A stretch of DNA of 64,000 bases from Ferribacterium limneticum. Its GTDB lineage: Bacteria > Pseudomonadota > Gammaproteobacteria > Burkholderiales > Rhodocyclaceae. Shown here piece by piece: positions 15,841 to 25,219 of this stretch; positions within the stretch are counted from its first letter, which is position 1, and each line of letters opens with the position of its first letter. Both the position numbers and the translations under genes were made by a program. The stretch is taken from NCBI RefSeq assembly GCF_020510625.1, contig NZ_CP075191.1:782001-846000 (forward strand), in the 5' to 3' direction. Below the pieces are notes generated by a model that saw only the letters and a program-made list of their open reading frames with translations, had not been told where the DNA came from and made no database searches.

Positions 15841-17547
15841 CTACATCCGGTCGGTCAGGTCGACGACGCGGGCGAGTTCTTCGAGCGAGGTCGTGCCGTT
15901 CAGCACGCGGTGCATGCCGTCATCGGCCAGAGTGGTAAAGCCCTGGAGCAGGGCGCGGGCGCGGATTTCGTGGGTGGTGGCGCGGCGGGCGATCAGTTCG
16001 TCAATGCCGGCGTCGATGCGCAGCAGTTCCATGATCGCCAGGCGCCCGCGGTAGCCCTGGAAGTCGCACAGCTCGCAGCCGGTCGGCCGGAACAGCACGG
16101 GGCGCGGCCCTTCACCCTGCGACCCGAGCAGGCGGATTTCGTGCGGTTCGGCGTGGTAGGGCGACTTGCAGTGCTCGCACAGGCGGCGGATCAGGCGCTG
16201 GGCCACGATGCCAATAATGTTGCCGGCCATGATGTCGGGCAAGACGCCGATGTCGAGCAGGCGAGGCACGGCGCCGATGGCTGAATTGGTGTGCAGGGTC
16301 GTATACACCTGATGACCGGTCATTGCAGCGCGGAAGGCCATTTCGGCCGTTTCGGCATCGCGCACCTCGCCGACCAGGATGACGTCCGGATCCTGCCGCA
16401 TCATCGAGCGGATGCCGTTGGCGAAATCGAGCTTGGCGGTTTCGGAGACCGAGGTCTGGCGCACCATCGCCATCGGGTATTCGACCGGGTCTTCGAGGGT
16501 CATGATGTGGATGCCCTCGGAATTGATATGGTTCAGAACCGAATAGAGCGTCGTCGTCTTGCCGCTGCCGGTCGGGCCGGTGACCAGGATGATGCCTTCG
16601 GGCCGGGCAATCATCAGCTTCAGCTGGTGCAGGTGTTCCTCGGCCAGGCCGAGCCCTTCCAGCGGGACAATTCCCTTTTGCCGGTCGAGAATCCGCAGCA
16701 CGATGTTTTCGCCGTGGATGGTCGGCTGGCTGGCGACACGAAAATCGATCGGCCGGCCGGAAACGGTCAGGCTGATCCGGCCGTCCTGCGGGGCGCGCAT
16801 TTCGGCGATGTTCATCCCGGAGAGTACCTTGATGCGCACGGTCATCGCCGGCCAGTAGGACTTATGCAGGGCGCGGATCTGGCGCAGCATGCCGTCGATG
16901 CGATAACGGATGCGCAGGAAATTGGCTTCCGGCTCGAAGTGGATGTCCGAGGCTTCGCGCTTGACGGCATCGGTCAGGATCGAGTCGATCAGGCGGACGA
17001 CCGGCTGGCTGTATTCGTTGTCGGTGGCCGAAAGGCTGTGCCAGTCGATCTCGCCGGTTTCGATTTCATGCAGGATGCCGTCGATCGACAGTTCGTGGCC
17101 GTAGTACTGGTCGATGGCGTGGTCGATTTCGGATTCGCCGGCGAGCAGCGTCTCGATCTCGGTGCCTTCCTCCAGTTGGGAGCGCACGCGGTCGAGGCCG
17201 ACGATGTCGTTGATATCGGAAATGGCCAGCGCCAGCCGGCGATTGGTCCGGTCGTAATCGAGTGGCAGCAGATGGTGGCGCTTGGCCAGATCGCGCGGCA
17301 CCAGCTTCAATGCTTGCGGATCGATGACAGCATGCGACAGGTCGATGCTCTGCTTGCCGAGGTTTTCCGACAGCGCCTGGCGCAAGGTCGCTTCGGTGAC
17401 GAAGCCCAGCGAAACCAGCAGTTTGCCGATCGGCTGGTTCTGCTTCATCTGCTCCAGCAGGGCAATGCGCAGCTGATCTTCCGACAGGATGCCTTCGGAG
17501 ATCAGGATTTGCCCAAGGGGGCGGCGCTGGAGGGCGGCGGTGCTCAT
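15841..17547 (-). CDS. mshE: Pilus assembly ATPase (GspE/PilB/MshE) with MshEN domain
   Basis: Encodes 568 residues. Residues 8-65 hold two tandem MshEN repeats (LGQILISEGILSEDQL and IGKLLVSLGFVTEATL), the module that binds c-di-GMP in MshE. The motor part has an Asp box near 201-206, Walker A GPTGSGKT (324-331), Walker B LVGEVRD (391-397) and a His box (GHQVYTTLHT from 411). A CxxC pair (C457/C460 and C491/C494) should bind zinc. It powers pilus extension. Start ATG 17547 (MSTAALQRR) is chosen because the extra 63 upstream residues overlap the MshN-like gene and lack homology. Confidence 0.95.
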   Translation of the reverse strand: MSTAALQRRPLGQILISEGILSEDQLRIALLEQMKQNQPIGKLLVSLGFVTEATLRQALSENLGKQSIDLSHAVIDPQALKLVPRDLAKRHHLLPLDYDRTNRRLALAISDINDIVGLDRVRSQLEEGTEIETLLAGESEIDHAIDQYYGHELSIDGILHEIETGEIDWHSLSATDNEYSQPVVRLIDSILTDAVKREASDIHFEPEANFLRIRYRIDGMLRQIRALHKSYWPAMTVRIKVLSGMNIAEMRAPQDGRISLTVSGRPIDFRVASQPTIHGENIVLRILDRQKGIVPLEGLGLAEEHLHQLKLMIARPEGIILVTGPTGSGKTTTLYSVLNHINSEGIHIMTLEDPVEYPMAMVRQTSVSETAKLDFANGIRSMMRQDPDVILVGEVRDAETAEMAFRAAMTGHQVYTTLHTNSAIGAVPRLLDIGVLPDIMAGNIIGIVAQRLIRRLCEHCKSPYHAEPHEIRLLGSQGEGPRPVLFRPTGCELCDFQGYRGRLAIMELLRIDAGIDELIARRATTHEIRARALLQGFTTLADDGMHRVLNGTTSLEELARVVDLTDRM

Positions 17548-17554
17548 GATGGTC

Positions 17555-18808
17555 TTAGCGTTGAGGCCCGGTTTGCAATTCCCCGACTCGCTGCTCGACC
17601 CTGCTGCGGTCGAAGGCGGCCGGCCGTTTGGCCGCGGCCTCAAGGGCGAGTCGGTAATGCTGTGCGGCCAGGCGGTTCTGCCGCAGGTGATCGAGGCTGA
17701 CGGCCAGGTTGAACAGGTAATCCGGGTTGTCGCCATCGGCCGCGACAGCGTTGAAATAGACCTGCTGCGCTTCCGGCCAGCGGCTCTGGCGGCTGTAAAG
17801 ATTGCCCAGTGCGAAATTGAGCGGCGCCGAGTCGGGCTGTGATGAGAGCAAGGTTTTCAGACGGCTTTCGGCCGTTTGCGGATCGGCCTCGGCAGATGGC
17901 CCGTTCAAGGCTGCTGCCTGGGCAGCCGGGTCGCTCGGGTTGGCGACCAGTGCCCGTTGCCGAAGATTTTCCGCGTCAGCCAAGCGGCCCTGGCGATGGG
18001 CGATGGCCGCCAGGGCAAGCAGGGCATCGGTATTGTTCGGGTCGCGCTGTAGCGCCTGCTCGAAATCGCGGCGTGCCGATTCGGTCTCGCCGCGCTGCAG
18101 GCTGCTGTGGCCGCGCGCGAGGTTGGTGTCAGGTTCCGGACGTGTGCGAATCAGGCGGATCGGTGCATCGCTCGATTGCTCGTCATAGGCTGCTGGCGTT
18201 CGGCTGGGGGGCGGGGCGTTACGAGGTGCGAAGAGTGTTGTTCCGGCCGATTGGTCTGTATTCCCCGTGGCCACTTGCTCGGGAGGTGCCGGCAAGATGT
18301 TTGGCGTGGCAGGCGACATCGGCATCGGGGCGTTGCTTCCGGGAGGCGATGGGAGCGGACGAGGGCTTGTCGCCAGAGAGCCTTGGTTCATGGCGTTTAA
18401 CTGATACCAGACGTAACCGCCAATGGAGATTCCCGCCAGCCCGAGGGTGCCTAATGCCAGCCAGAGCGGCAGGCGGGATTTCGGTTCAGGCGTCTGCTTG
18501 GCGGTGAAGGCGTTGCGTACGGTTTCCCGATCGCGAACTTCCGTTGCGGCCACAGGGGCGGCTGCCTTGGCTTGGCTGGTAGCGGGGCGTGCCGCGGGAA
18601 GTGGTGTGCTTGCCAGATCAGCGTCCACCGCATCCTGATAGATGGCCAAGTCAGGGAGCGGGCCGGAGGCGCCGTTCGCCGGATCTCTGGCGATGGGCTC
18701 CAGGCTGAGACTGTCGACAGCCTCTGTCGGCGCGTTTCCGAACTGAACCCGGGCTGCTCCCTGTTTGGTTGTTTCCGCTCTTTTCAGAGCATCCATCAAC
18801 AAGCTCAT
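17555..18808 (-). CDS. mshN: TPR-containing pilus biogenesis protein, MshN-like
   Basis: Encodes 417 residues starting MSLLMDALKRAE, the usual MshN opening. One membrane helix (LPLWLALGTLGLAGISIGGYVW, near residue 120) follows, then a Pro-rich linker and about four TPR repeats over 230-410 (for example ARRDFEQALQRDPNNTDALL). It probably sits in the inner membrane with TPRs in the periplasm and helps assemble the secretin or pilus complex. It lies between the secretin and the ATPase genes with gaps of 9 and 7 bases. Confidence 0.8.
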   Translation of the reverse strand: MSLLMDALKRAETTKQGAARVQFGNAPTEAVDSLSLEPIARDPANGASGPLPDLAIYQDAVDADLASTPLPAARPATSQAKAAAPVAATEVRDRETVRNAFTAKQTPEPKSRLPLWLALGTLGLAGISIGGYVWYQLNAMNQGSLATSPRPLPSPPGSNAPMPMSPATPNILPAPPEQVATGNTDQSAGTTLFAPRNAPPPSRTPAAYDEQSSDAPIRLIRTRPEPDTNLARGHSSLQRGETESARRDFEQALQRDPNNTDALLALAAIAHRQGRLADAENLRQRALVANPSDPAAQAAALNGPSAEADPQTAESRLKTLLSSQPDSAPLNFALGNLYSRQSRWPEAQQVYFNAVAADGDNPDYLFNLAVSLDHLRQNRLAAQHYRLALEAAAKRPAAFDRSRVEQRVGELQTGPQR

Positions 18809-18817
18809 GCTCGGCCC

Positions 18818-20614
18818 TCAGCGGCTCGGAACAATGTTGAACGGCTGGGCTTCATTCGGCTGGGCGAAGAAATTGTCGCCGGGCAGGAATCCTCGCATGT
18901 TGGCGTAGTCACCTTCCAGGCTGGCATCCTTGATGACCACGGGGCGCAGGAAAATGACGAGCTCTGTCTTTCTCGCCAGATTGTCGCGATTGTTTGCCAC
19001 CTCTCCGATCAGAGGGATTTGGCCAATCAACGGTACACGCTGGTTCTGGTAATCGATCTTGTCTTCCATCAGTCCTCCCAAAACGGCGGTGTTGCCGCTG
19101 GTGACACGCATGACCGACTCGATCTCCCGCGTACGAATCTGCGGAACCTTGTTCAGTCCATTGAGGTCCGGGTTGGGATCGGTAACGTAGCCACCGAGGG
19201 CAGTGATCGTTGGCCGAACGTTGAGCGTGACCACGTCGTTGTCGCTGATCTGCGGCGTGACGCTCATGACCAGGCCGACGCTGACGGTTTGCGGTGTGGT
19301 CGTGTAGGAGCGAATGGGTGTGCCGCCGACAAGATTGGTATTGGCGATGGCTAATTCGGATTTGACATTAAAAAAGACGATGTTTTCGACCACCTTCAGC
19401 AGTGCGGTCTGATTGTTCATGACCGATAGGCGTGGGCTGGACAGCACTTTGGTCGTGCCGAACTGGTTGAGCATGGTGATGGCAGCGCTCGGGGCACCAC
19501 CGGCGCCGGTGTACTCCAGATTCTTGACGGTGGCGGCAGTCAGTGTGTTGCCGATGAAGCGGAAGGTTGCGCCTCCGCTGGTAATCTTGGTCCAGTCGAT
19601 ACCTTGCTGATAGCCATCGTTCAGCGTGACCTCGACAATTGTCGCCTCAATCAGCACCTGGCGGCGGGACGAATTGACGACGCGGTCGACAAACTCCTGA
19701 ATCCTGTCGTGCTGGCGCTGAGTGGCGCGTACTGTGATGACGCCGGTTTCGGCATTCATGATGACCGAAGCGGCTTCCCGGAAGGTGCTGTGGCGAACGA
19801 GTGTAGTGCCGGCAGTCTGACTGGCCGAACTGGGCGATGGATTGCCCTGGAGTGCGTTGGCGATGGCCTGGGCTGCCTTCTTGCCAGTTTGAGGCAGGGC
19901 GGCGGCACCGGTTGCCGTCTGTTCGTTGTTTTGCTCGTAGCTGGTTTCGCTCGAGCCTTCCGGCAATACTTTGTCGGTTTCGCGCAGGATGTCCTTGATG
20001 TTCTTTTCCAGGGATTCCCAGAACTGATTTTTCGAGGAATTCTCGATGCGTGTGTTGGAAATGTTGCCGCCACTGGCGCCGGTGGCAGCGGCGGCGCTTC
20101 CGCCACTAGGTACGCCGGTCGCAATCTGCGTGTTGGCTGATATGGTGCCTGTCACGCTACGCGCCATATTCACGTAATCGACCTTGTAGTGCTTAAGAAA
20201 GGGCGAGTCCGGCATCACGGCGAGGTTGGGGCCATCCAGTTCAAAGCGCATGTCGACCTGCTTGGATATGCGGGTCAGCAATTGCGGCAGGGTCTGGTCA
20301 ATGGCGTTCAGTGTGACGTTGCCGGTGATGCCGGGATGGATGTCGACATTGACCTTGGCGTCGCGGGCCAGCGCGAACAGCAGGTCACGGACCGGCACGT
20401 TATTGACGACCACACTATAGGTTTCGGCCTTGCGGGTAGCTTTGGGCTTGGGAAGGGAGAGCGTCTGCTGCACGGGGGCCGGGATGTTGCCGCTGGCAAC
20501 GGGTGGGGCGTTTTCAGTGTTCAGATGCCCCTTCAGTGGTTCGCGAGGCGTAGGGGCCGCACAGGCGGCTAGCAAGAGGGCGGCGAACGTTGCGCTGATA
20601 AAACCGATTTTCAT
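18818..20614 (-). CDS. mshL: MSHA-type pilus secretin (MshL)
   Basis: Encodes 598 residues. A lipoprotein signal with lipobox LAAC (Cys near 18) starts the protein. A secretin N-terminal short domain (NVPVRDLLFALARDAKVNVDI) follows, then an N1-type domain and a C-terminal secretin barrel (VLSSPRLSVMNNQTALLKV; VPLIGQIPLIGEV; ELVIFLRPVV). A long Gly/Ala/Ser-rich insert (about 175-280) separates the domains. It forms the outer-membrane pore through which the pilus passes. Confidence 0.92.
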   Translation of the reverse strand: MKIGFISATFAALLLAACAAPTPREPLKGHLNTENAPPVASGNIPAPVQQTLSLPKPKATRKAETYSVVVNNVPVRDLLFALARDAKVNVDIHPGITGNVTLNAIDQTLPQLLTRISKQVDMRFELDGPNLAVMPDSPFLKHYKVDYVNMARSVTGTISANTQIATGVPSGGSAAAATGASGGNISNTRIENSSKNQFWESLEKNIKDILRETDKVLPEGSSETSYEQNNEQTATGAAALPQTGKKAAQAIANALQGNPSPSSASQTAGTTLVRHSTFREAASVIMNAETGVITVRATQRQHDRIQEFVDRVVNSSRRQVLIEATIVEVTLNDGYQQGIDWTKITSGGATFRFIGNTLTAATVKNLEYTGAGGAPSAAITMLNQFGTTKVLSSPRLSVMNNQTALLKVVENIVFFNVKSELAIANTNLVGGTPIRSYTTTPQTVSVGLVMSVTPQISDNDVVTLNVRPTITALGGYVTDPNPDLNGLNKVPQIRTREIESVMRVTSGNTAVLGGLMEDKIDYQNQRVPLIGQIPLIGEVANNRDNLARKTELVIFLRPVVIKDASLEGDYANMRGFLPGDNFFAQPNEAQPFNIVPSR

Positions 20615-20720
20615 CGGGTTATGCCTTGTCTGAGCAGAGTGGTCACGTATTGATTGGTTTTCACTATGATGCTAGCACGTTAATTGGCCGGGCTGCATGC
20701 TTTGCCGCCTGTGGGTAAGG

Positions 20721-22100
20721 TTAGCGCAACTTGCTGACCTGTCTGGGGAAAGGCTGAACGGCCTTGATCGATTCTGGCAGGGTTTGCATGGCCGAAACTG
20801 CTTCCTCCCGACTGTCAAAATCACCAAAAATGACGCCCACCCTGTCGCGTCCGGAGAGGCTGGAGCGATAGACGCGAATGTGTGCCGGTTCGAGTACATT
20901 GATCGCCCGGGAAAGAAAACCCTCGACTTCGCCCGTATGGTTGGCATCGGTCGCCAGTAGCTGGATGAAATAGTGATTGCGCGGGGCGTCCTTGATCCAC
21001 TCGTCATACTGGGCGAGGTGCTGACGGGTCAGGGCGCCAAACCGGATCTTGTCTGGTGTTGCAGTTGCTGTTGAGTTCTCTGCTTCGCCACGGGGCGGTA
21101 TCGCTTGCAGGCGCTTGCTGCTTTGCGGTGCTTGCGCCTTGGCCTGCGCTGGTGGTGCGCTGTCGTTGGGCGGTATCGGGGGGCGGGAGCCGAGGCCGAT
21201 GGTCATCGCGATGAGCAGGGCGGCAATGCCGGCGCCGGCTAGTCCCCAGAGTAGCGGCCTGGGGTTGAACGGCGCTTTCGGTTGCAAGGGTGAAAAGCGG
21301 GCGTCCTGTTCCGCGATCCTGATCTCCTTGCTGTCTACTTGGTGGCTGCCGCTGGAATAAGCCGCCAGCAGGGCCTTGTCGGCGAGGATGTTGATGCGGC
21401 GGGATAGCCCTTCGGAAATCCGGGCAATCATCTGGATCGCCTCGCCCGTAAACGGGTTGGGGCCATGGTAGCCGGCAGCACGCAGGCGAAACTCGATGTA
21501 GGCGGCAACGTCGTCCTGCTTGAGCGGCATCAGATTGAAGTGCTGGGTGATGCGCTCGCGCAGTTGCCGCATGTCGGTTGCCAGCAGGCGTTCATCGAGT
21601 TCCGGCTGGGCGAAGAGGGCGATTTGCAGCAGCTTGGTCGCCTTCGACTCCAGGTTGGACAGAAGGCGGATTTCTTCCAGCGATTCGGCGGGCATGGCAT
21701 GTGCCTCGTCGATCAGTAGCACGACGCGCTTGCCTTCGGCGTAACGTGCGATCAGGGCGTCCTGCAGGGCGCGGGTCAGCGAATGCGTGGCCTTGCCGTC
21801 GGCTGGAATGCCCAGTTCGTCGGCGATGGCGCCAAGAATTTCCTGGCGGGACAGCGACGGGTTGGCCAGGTAGAGCGTTTCGACGTTTTCCGGCAGTCGT
21901 TCGAGCAGCATGCGGCAGAGCATGGTCTTGCCGCTGCCGACTTCGCCGGTGACTTTGACGATGCCTTCGTCCTGAGTGATGGCGTAGATCAGCGCGTCGA
22001 GCGTCGGCCCGCGGTTGGCGCCGGTGAAGAAGAAATCGGTGTGGGGCGTGATGCGGAAGGGGGGCTCACGTAGCCCGAAGTGCTCGAGATAAAGGCTCAT
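20721..22100 (-). CDS. mshM: ExeA/MshM-type AAA+ ATPase with C-terminal SPOR domain
   Basis: Encodes 459 residues. A GspA/MshM ATPase domain begins [15 protein letters not shown] and has Walker A GEVGSGKT (52-59) and Walker B VVLLIDEAH (127-134). A membrane helix (LLWGLAGAGIAALLIAMTIGL, near 290) follows, then a Pro-rich linker and a SPOR-like domain (HYFIQLLATDANHTGE; RVGVIFGDFDSREEA). SPOR domains bind denuded peptidoglycan glycan, so it may help set the secretin through the wall. The ATG at 22100 overlaps the response regulator stop (ATGA), which fixes the start. Confidence 0.88.
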   Translation of the reverse strand: MSLYLEHFGLREPPFRITPHTDFFFTGANRGPTLDALIYAITQDEGIVKVTGEVGSGKTMLCRMLLERLPENVETLYLANPSLSRQEILGAIADELGIPADGKATHSLTRALQDALIARYAEGKRVVLLIDEAHAMPAESLEEIRLLSNLESKATKLLQIALFAQPELDERLLATDMRQLRERITQHFNLMPLKQDDVAAYIEFRLRAAGYHGPNPFTGEAIQMIARISEGLSRRINILADKALLAAYSSGSHQVDSKEIRIAEQDARFSPLQPKAPFNPRPLLWGLAGAGIAALLIAMTIGLGSRPPIPPNDSAPPAQAKAQAPQSSKRLQAIPPRGEAENSTATATPDKIRFGALTRQHLAQYDEWIKDAPRNHYFIQLLATDANHTGEVEGFLSRAINVLEPAHIRVYRSSLSGRDRVGVIFGDFDSREEAVSAMQTLPESIKAVQPFPRQVSKLR

Positions 22101-23584
22101 CGGCGGTTCCAGCCTTCCATGCGGTTGTAGAGTGTGGTGCGGTTGATGCCGAGGCGGCGGGCGGCTTCGCTCATGTTGCCGCCGCTGAGTTCGATGGCCG
22201 CCTCGATGTAGCCGCGCTGCCAAAGCTCCAGCGTGGCATCGAGGTTGAGGCGGGATGATTTTTCGAGGTGCTGGCGGGCCGCCTGCTTGACGTCGGCCAG
22301 GTCGTTGGCAAGCAGGCTGGCAACGCCAGTAGGCTGTTCCGGGCTTTCGAAATGGTCGAATTCTGCCCTCAACTGGTCGGCGCTGACGGTTTGTCCGGCA
22401 TAGCGGGTGGTGAGGCGGATGATGATGTTGCGCAGTTCGCGAACATTGCCCGGAAAGCCGTAATCCAGCCACAGCGATTGGGCCGCCGGCGCCAGCAAGA
22501 ATGGCTCGGCATGTACGCCTGCGGCGCAGGTTTTCCGAAAATGTTCGAGCAGGAGCAGGCGATCAAGTCCGGTTTCACGCACGGGAGGGACGGCGATCGT
22601 GAAGACCGAGAGTCGGTGGAAAAGGTCGGCCCGGAAGCGTCCGGCCCGCATTTCCTGTCGGAGGTCACGATTGGTTGCGGCGATGATACGAGCGGTCGAT
22701 GTCCGTGTCTGGGTCTCGCCAACGCGCTGATACTCGCCGTTTTCCAGGACGCGCAACAGCTTGGGCTGCAAATCCAGTGGCAGTTCGCCGATTTCATCGA
22801 GGAATAGGGTTCCGCTGTCGGCATCTTCGAAATAACCTGCCTTGGCGGAAGCGGCGCCCGTGAAGGCGCCCTTGGCGTAGCCGAACAGCGTGGGTTCGAG
22901 GAGCGTTGGCGAAATGGCGGCGCAATTCAGGGCCAGGAAAGGCTTGTCTCGACGTTCGGTCAGGCGATGCAGGTAGTGGCTGGCGACGATGTCCTTGCCG
23001 CTGCCCGATTCGCCTTCGATCAATACCGGGTAGGCGAGGTTGGCATATTGGCCAAGTTGCAGGCGTAGGCGCTGCATAGGCAGGCTTTCGCCGATCAGTC
23101 CTGAGGCTTGTGCTGCCTGGTTGTCGTGGCCGAAACGCAAAGCCTGGCGGAAAAGCTCGGCCAGGCGGCCCGGGTCGCAGGGCTTGGCGATGAACTCGAC
23201 GGCACCCAGTGTTCGGGCATGGCGGGCGTTGTCTTCATCGCTCTGGCCGGAGAGAACGATGATTTTCATGTCCGGCGACAGGGCAAGCAGGTCGCCGATC
23301 AGGGCAAAACCCTCATCGGGGCGGTGCGGCAAGGGGGGCAGGCCAAGGTCGACCAGGGCGACTTGGGGTGGATGGCGGAGTTGTCGCAGCATGGCCAGAG
23401 CGTGCGCGCGGGAGTGACTTGTGAGAACGTCATATTCCTGGGCGAAGGCGAAATTGAGCGATTCGCTGATTAGTGAATCGTCATCAACAATCAGCAGGAG
23501 TGGCTTGGCAACTGGCAAGAGCGCAACATTCCATGTGAAATATTTCCGATTATAGCCTTGTCGTTTCCCGGCGACCGTTGGCAT
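22097..23584 (-). CDS. Sigma54-dependent response regulator (NtrC family, PrsR-like)
   Basis: Encodes up to 495 residues. The receiver domain has DDD at 34-36, phospho-acceptor Asp79 in ALVDLGLP and Lys134. The AAA+ domain has Walker A GESGSGKD (191-198) and the sigma54-contact motif GAFTGA (239-244). A Fis-type HTH ends the protein ([21 protein letters not shown]). The VDLGLPP...DEGF pattern resembles PrsR regulators of the PEP-CTERM/exopolysaccharide type. The first 19-22 residues look non-native; TTG at 23518 is a reasonable alternative start. It is translationally coupled to the ATPase gene of the pilus locus, which makes control of pili likely. Confidence 0.88.
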   Translation of the reverse strand: MPTVAGKRQGYNRKYFTWNVALLPVAKPLLLIVDDDSLISESLNFAFAQEYDVLTSHSRAHALAMLRQLRHPPQVALVDLGLPPLPHRPDEGFALIGDLLALSPDMKIIVLSGQSDEDNARHARTLGAVEFIAKPCDPGRLAELFRQALRFGHDNQAAQASGLIGESLPMQRLRLQLGQYANLAYPVLIEGESGSGKDIVASHYLHRLTERRDKPFLALNCAAISPTLLEPTLFGYAKGAFTGAASAKAGYFEDADSGTLFLDEIGELPLDLQPKLLRVLENGEYQRVGETQTRTSTARIIAATNRDLRQEMRAGRFRADLFHRLSVFTIAVPPVRETGLDRLLLLEHFRKTCAAGVHAEPFLLAPAAQSLWLDYGFPGNVRELRNIIIRLTTRYAGQTVSADQLRAEFDHFESPEQPTGVASLLANDLADVKQAARQHLEKSSRLNLDATLELWQRGYIEAAIELSGGNMSEAARRLGINRTTLYNRMEGWNRR

Positions 23585-23587
23585 TTC

Positions 23588-23596
23588 TGTTAAAAT
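23588..23596 (+). promoter_or_regulatory. Extended -10 promoter for the mla operon
   Basis: TG-T-TAAAAT is an extended -10 element about 27 bases before the mlaF start, with no clear -35 box. The same TGnTAAAAT form precedes hisG. Confidence 0.45.
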
Positions 23597-23622
23597 CGCC
23601 AGTCTTTTTTGAGGAATGTACT

Positions 23623-24435
23623 TTGTCGGACGACATCCTGGTCGATATCGAGGACCTCCACTTCAATTATGACGGCAGGCCTGTGCTGCAAGGAATCAAT
23701 ATGAAGATTCCGCGCGGCAAGGTGGTGGCGATCATGGGTGGTTCCGGTTGCGGCAAAACCACGCTGTTGCGGTGCATCGGTGGCCAGTTGCGGCCGACCG
23801 GCGGGCGCGTTCGGCTGGAAAAACACCAGGTGTGCGAAATGTCCGAGGCCGAGTTGTATCGCTTGCGGCGCCGAATGGGTATGTTGTTTCAGTTTGGCGC
23901 CCTGTTTACCGATATGTCGGTTTTCGACAATGTCGCGTTTCCGATGCGCGAACACACGGACATGTCGGAAGAAATGATCCGTGATCTGGTGCTGATGAAG
24001 CTCGAAGCGGTCGGCTTGCGTGGTGCGAACAAATTAATGCCGGGTGAATTATCCGGCGGCATGGCGCGGCGAGTCGCCCTGGCGCGTGCGCTGGCACTTG
24101 ATCCGATGCTGGTGATGTACGACGAGCCGTTCACCGGTCTTGATCCGATTGCACTCGGCGTGATTGGTCAGTTGATCCGCAAATTGAACGATGCGCTGGG
24201 CGCGACGTCGATCATGGTGACCCACGATATTCATGAGTCCTTGCTAATCGTCGATTACATCTATTTCCTGAACGGCGGCCAGGTGGTTGCCGAAGGGACA
24301 CCGGACGAAATCCGCGCGTCGAAGGATCCATTCGTCCATCAGTTCGTTTATGCCGAGCCGGATGGCCCGGTGCATTTTGATTACCCGGCCCCATCGGTGC
24401 GCGAAGAATTCCTGAGTGGGGTCGTGCATGCTTGA
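23623..24435 (+). CDS. mlaF: MlaF, phospholipid transport ABC ATPase
   Basis: Encodes 270 residues of an ABC ATPase with Walker A (GGSGCGKTT), signature LSGGMARR and Walker B LVMYDEPF. It energises the MlaFEDB complex in the inner membrane, which moves phospholipids between inner and outer membranes and maintains outer-membrane asymmetry. The start is TTG at 23623, supported by GAGGA 7 bases upstream; the frame extends to 23578 with no ribosome site there. It overlaps mlaE by eight bases. Confidence 0.94.
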   Translation: MSDDILVDIEDLHFNYDGRPVLQGINMKIPRGKVVAIMGGSGCGKTTLLRCIGGQLRPTGGRVRLEKHQVCEMSEAELYRLRRRMGMLFQFGALFTDMSVFDNVAFPMREHTDMSEEMIRDLVLMKLEAVGLRGANKLMPGELSGGMARRVALARALALDPMLVMYDEPFTGLDPIALGVIGQLIRKLNDALGATSIMVTHDIHESLLIVDYIYFLNGGQVVAEGTPDEIRASKDPFVHQFVYAEPDGPVHFDYPAPSVREEFLSGVVHA

Positions 24436-25219
24436 CCCGGTATCCCTGGTTCGGAAAATTGGCCATGTGACGGTTGAGCGCATCTGGCGGCTTGGTTTCG
24501 CGGCGCGTTTCTTCTGGGCCGTGCTCATGCATTCCGGCTCATCGTTCCGTCGCTTGCCGCTGACCTTGCGTGAAATTTATTTCAGCGGCGTTCTGTCGCT
24601 GTTAATCATCATGGTTTCCGGCTTGTTTGTCGGGCTGGTGCTCGGCCTGCAGGGCTACGAAATCCTGCAGCGTTTTGGTTCGACCGAAGCCCTGGGGACG
24701 CTGGTTGCCCTGTCGCTGACCCGCGAATTGGGGCCGGTGCTGGCCGCGATTTTCTTTGCCTCACGGGCCGGCTCGTCGGTGACGGCTGAAATCGGCCTGA
24801 TGAAGGCGACCGAGCAACTCAAGGCCATGGACATGATGGCGGTCAATCCGATTGCCCGTGTCGTGGCGCCGCGTTTCTGGGGCGGTGTCATTTCGATGCC
24901 GCTGCTGGCTGCAATTTTTTCCGCCATGGGTGTGCTTGGCGGATGGCTGATCGGCGTTGTCTTCATTGGCGTCGATGATGGTGCTTATTGGTCGCAGATG
25001 CAGGCAAGCGTCGATTTTCGCTACGACATCTGGAATGGCGTCATCAAAAGTTTTGTCTTTGGTATCGCGGTTTCGCTGATTGCCGTTTTTGAGGGCTACG
25101 ATTCGGTGCCGACTGCCGAGGGTGTCTCGCGCGCCATCACGCGAACTGTGGTGACTTCGGTGCTGACCGTGCTGGCGCTGGATTTCGTCTTAACCTCGTT
25201 CATGTTCCGGGGAGCTTAA
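24428..25219 (+). CDS. mlaE: MlaE, phospholipid transport permease
   Basis: Encodes 263 residues with five or six membrane helices and the MlaE/YrbE permease hallmarks (GLVLGLQGYEILQRFGS; SLTRELGPVLAAIFFASRAGS). It forms the dimeric membrane channel of the Mla ABC transporter. The ATG at 24428 lies inside the end of mlaF, and its stop overlaps the mlaD start (TAATG). Confidence 0.95.
   Translation: MLDPVSLVRKIGHVTVERIWRLGFAARFFWAVLMHSGSSFRRLPLTLREIYFSGVLSLLIIMVSGLFVGLVLGLQGYEILQRFGSTEALGTLVALSLTRELGPVLAAIFFASRAGSSVTAEIGLMKATEQLKAMDMMAVNPIARVVAPRFWGGVISMPLLAAIFSAMGVLGGWLIGVVFIGVDDGAYWSQMQASVDFRYDIWNGVIKSFVFGIAVSLIAVFEGYDSVPTAEGVSRAITRTVVTSVLTVLALDFVLTSFMFRGA

Noticed and set aside
16291..17700. 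469-codon + strand frame opposite the pilus ATPase
   Set aside because: The minus strand frame has full ATPase motifs; the + strand product has none.
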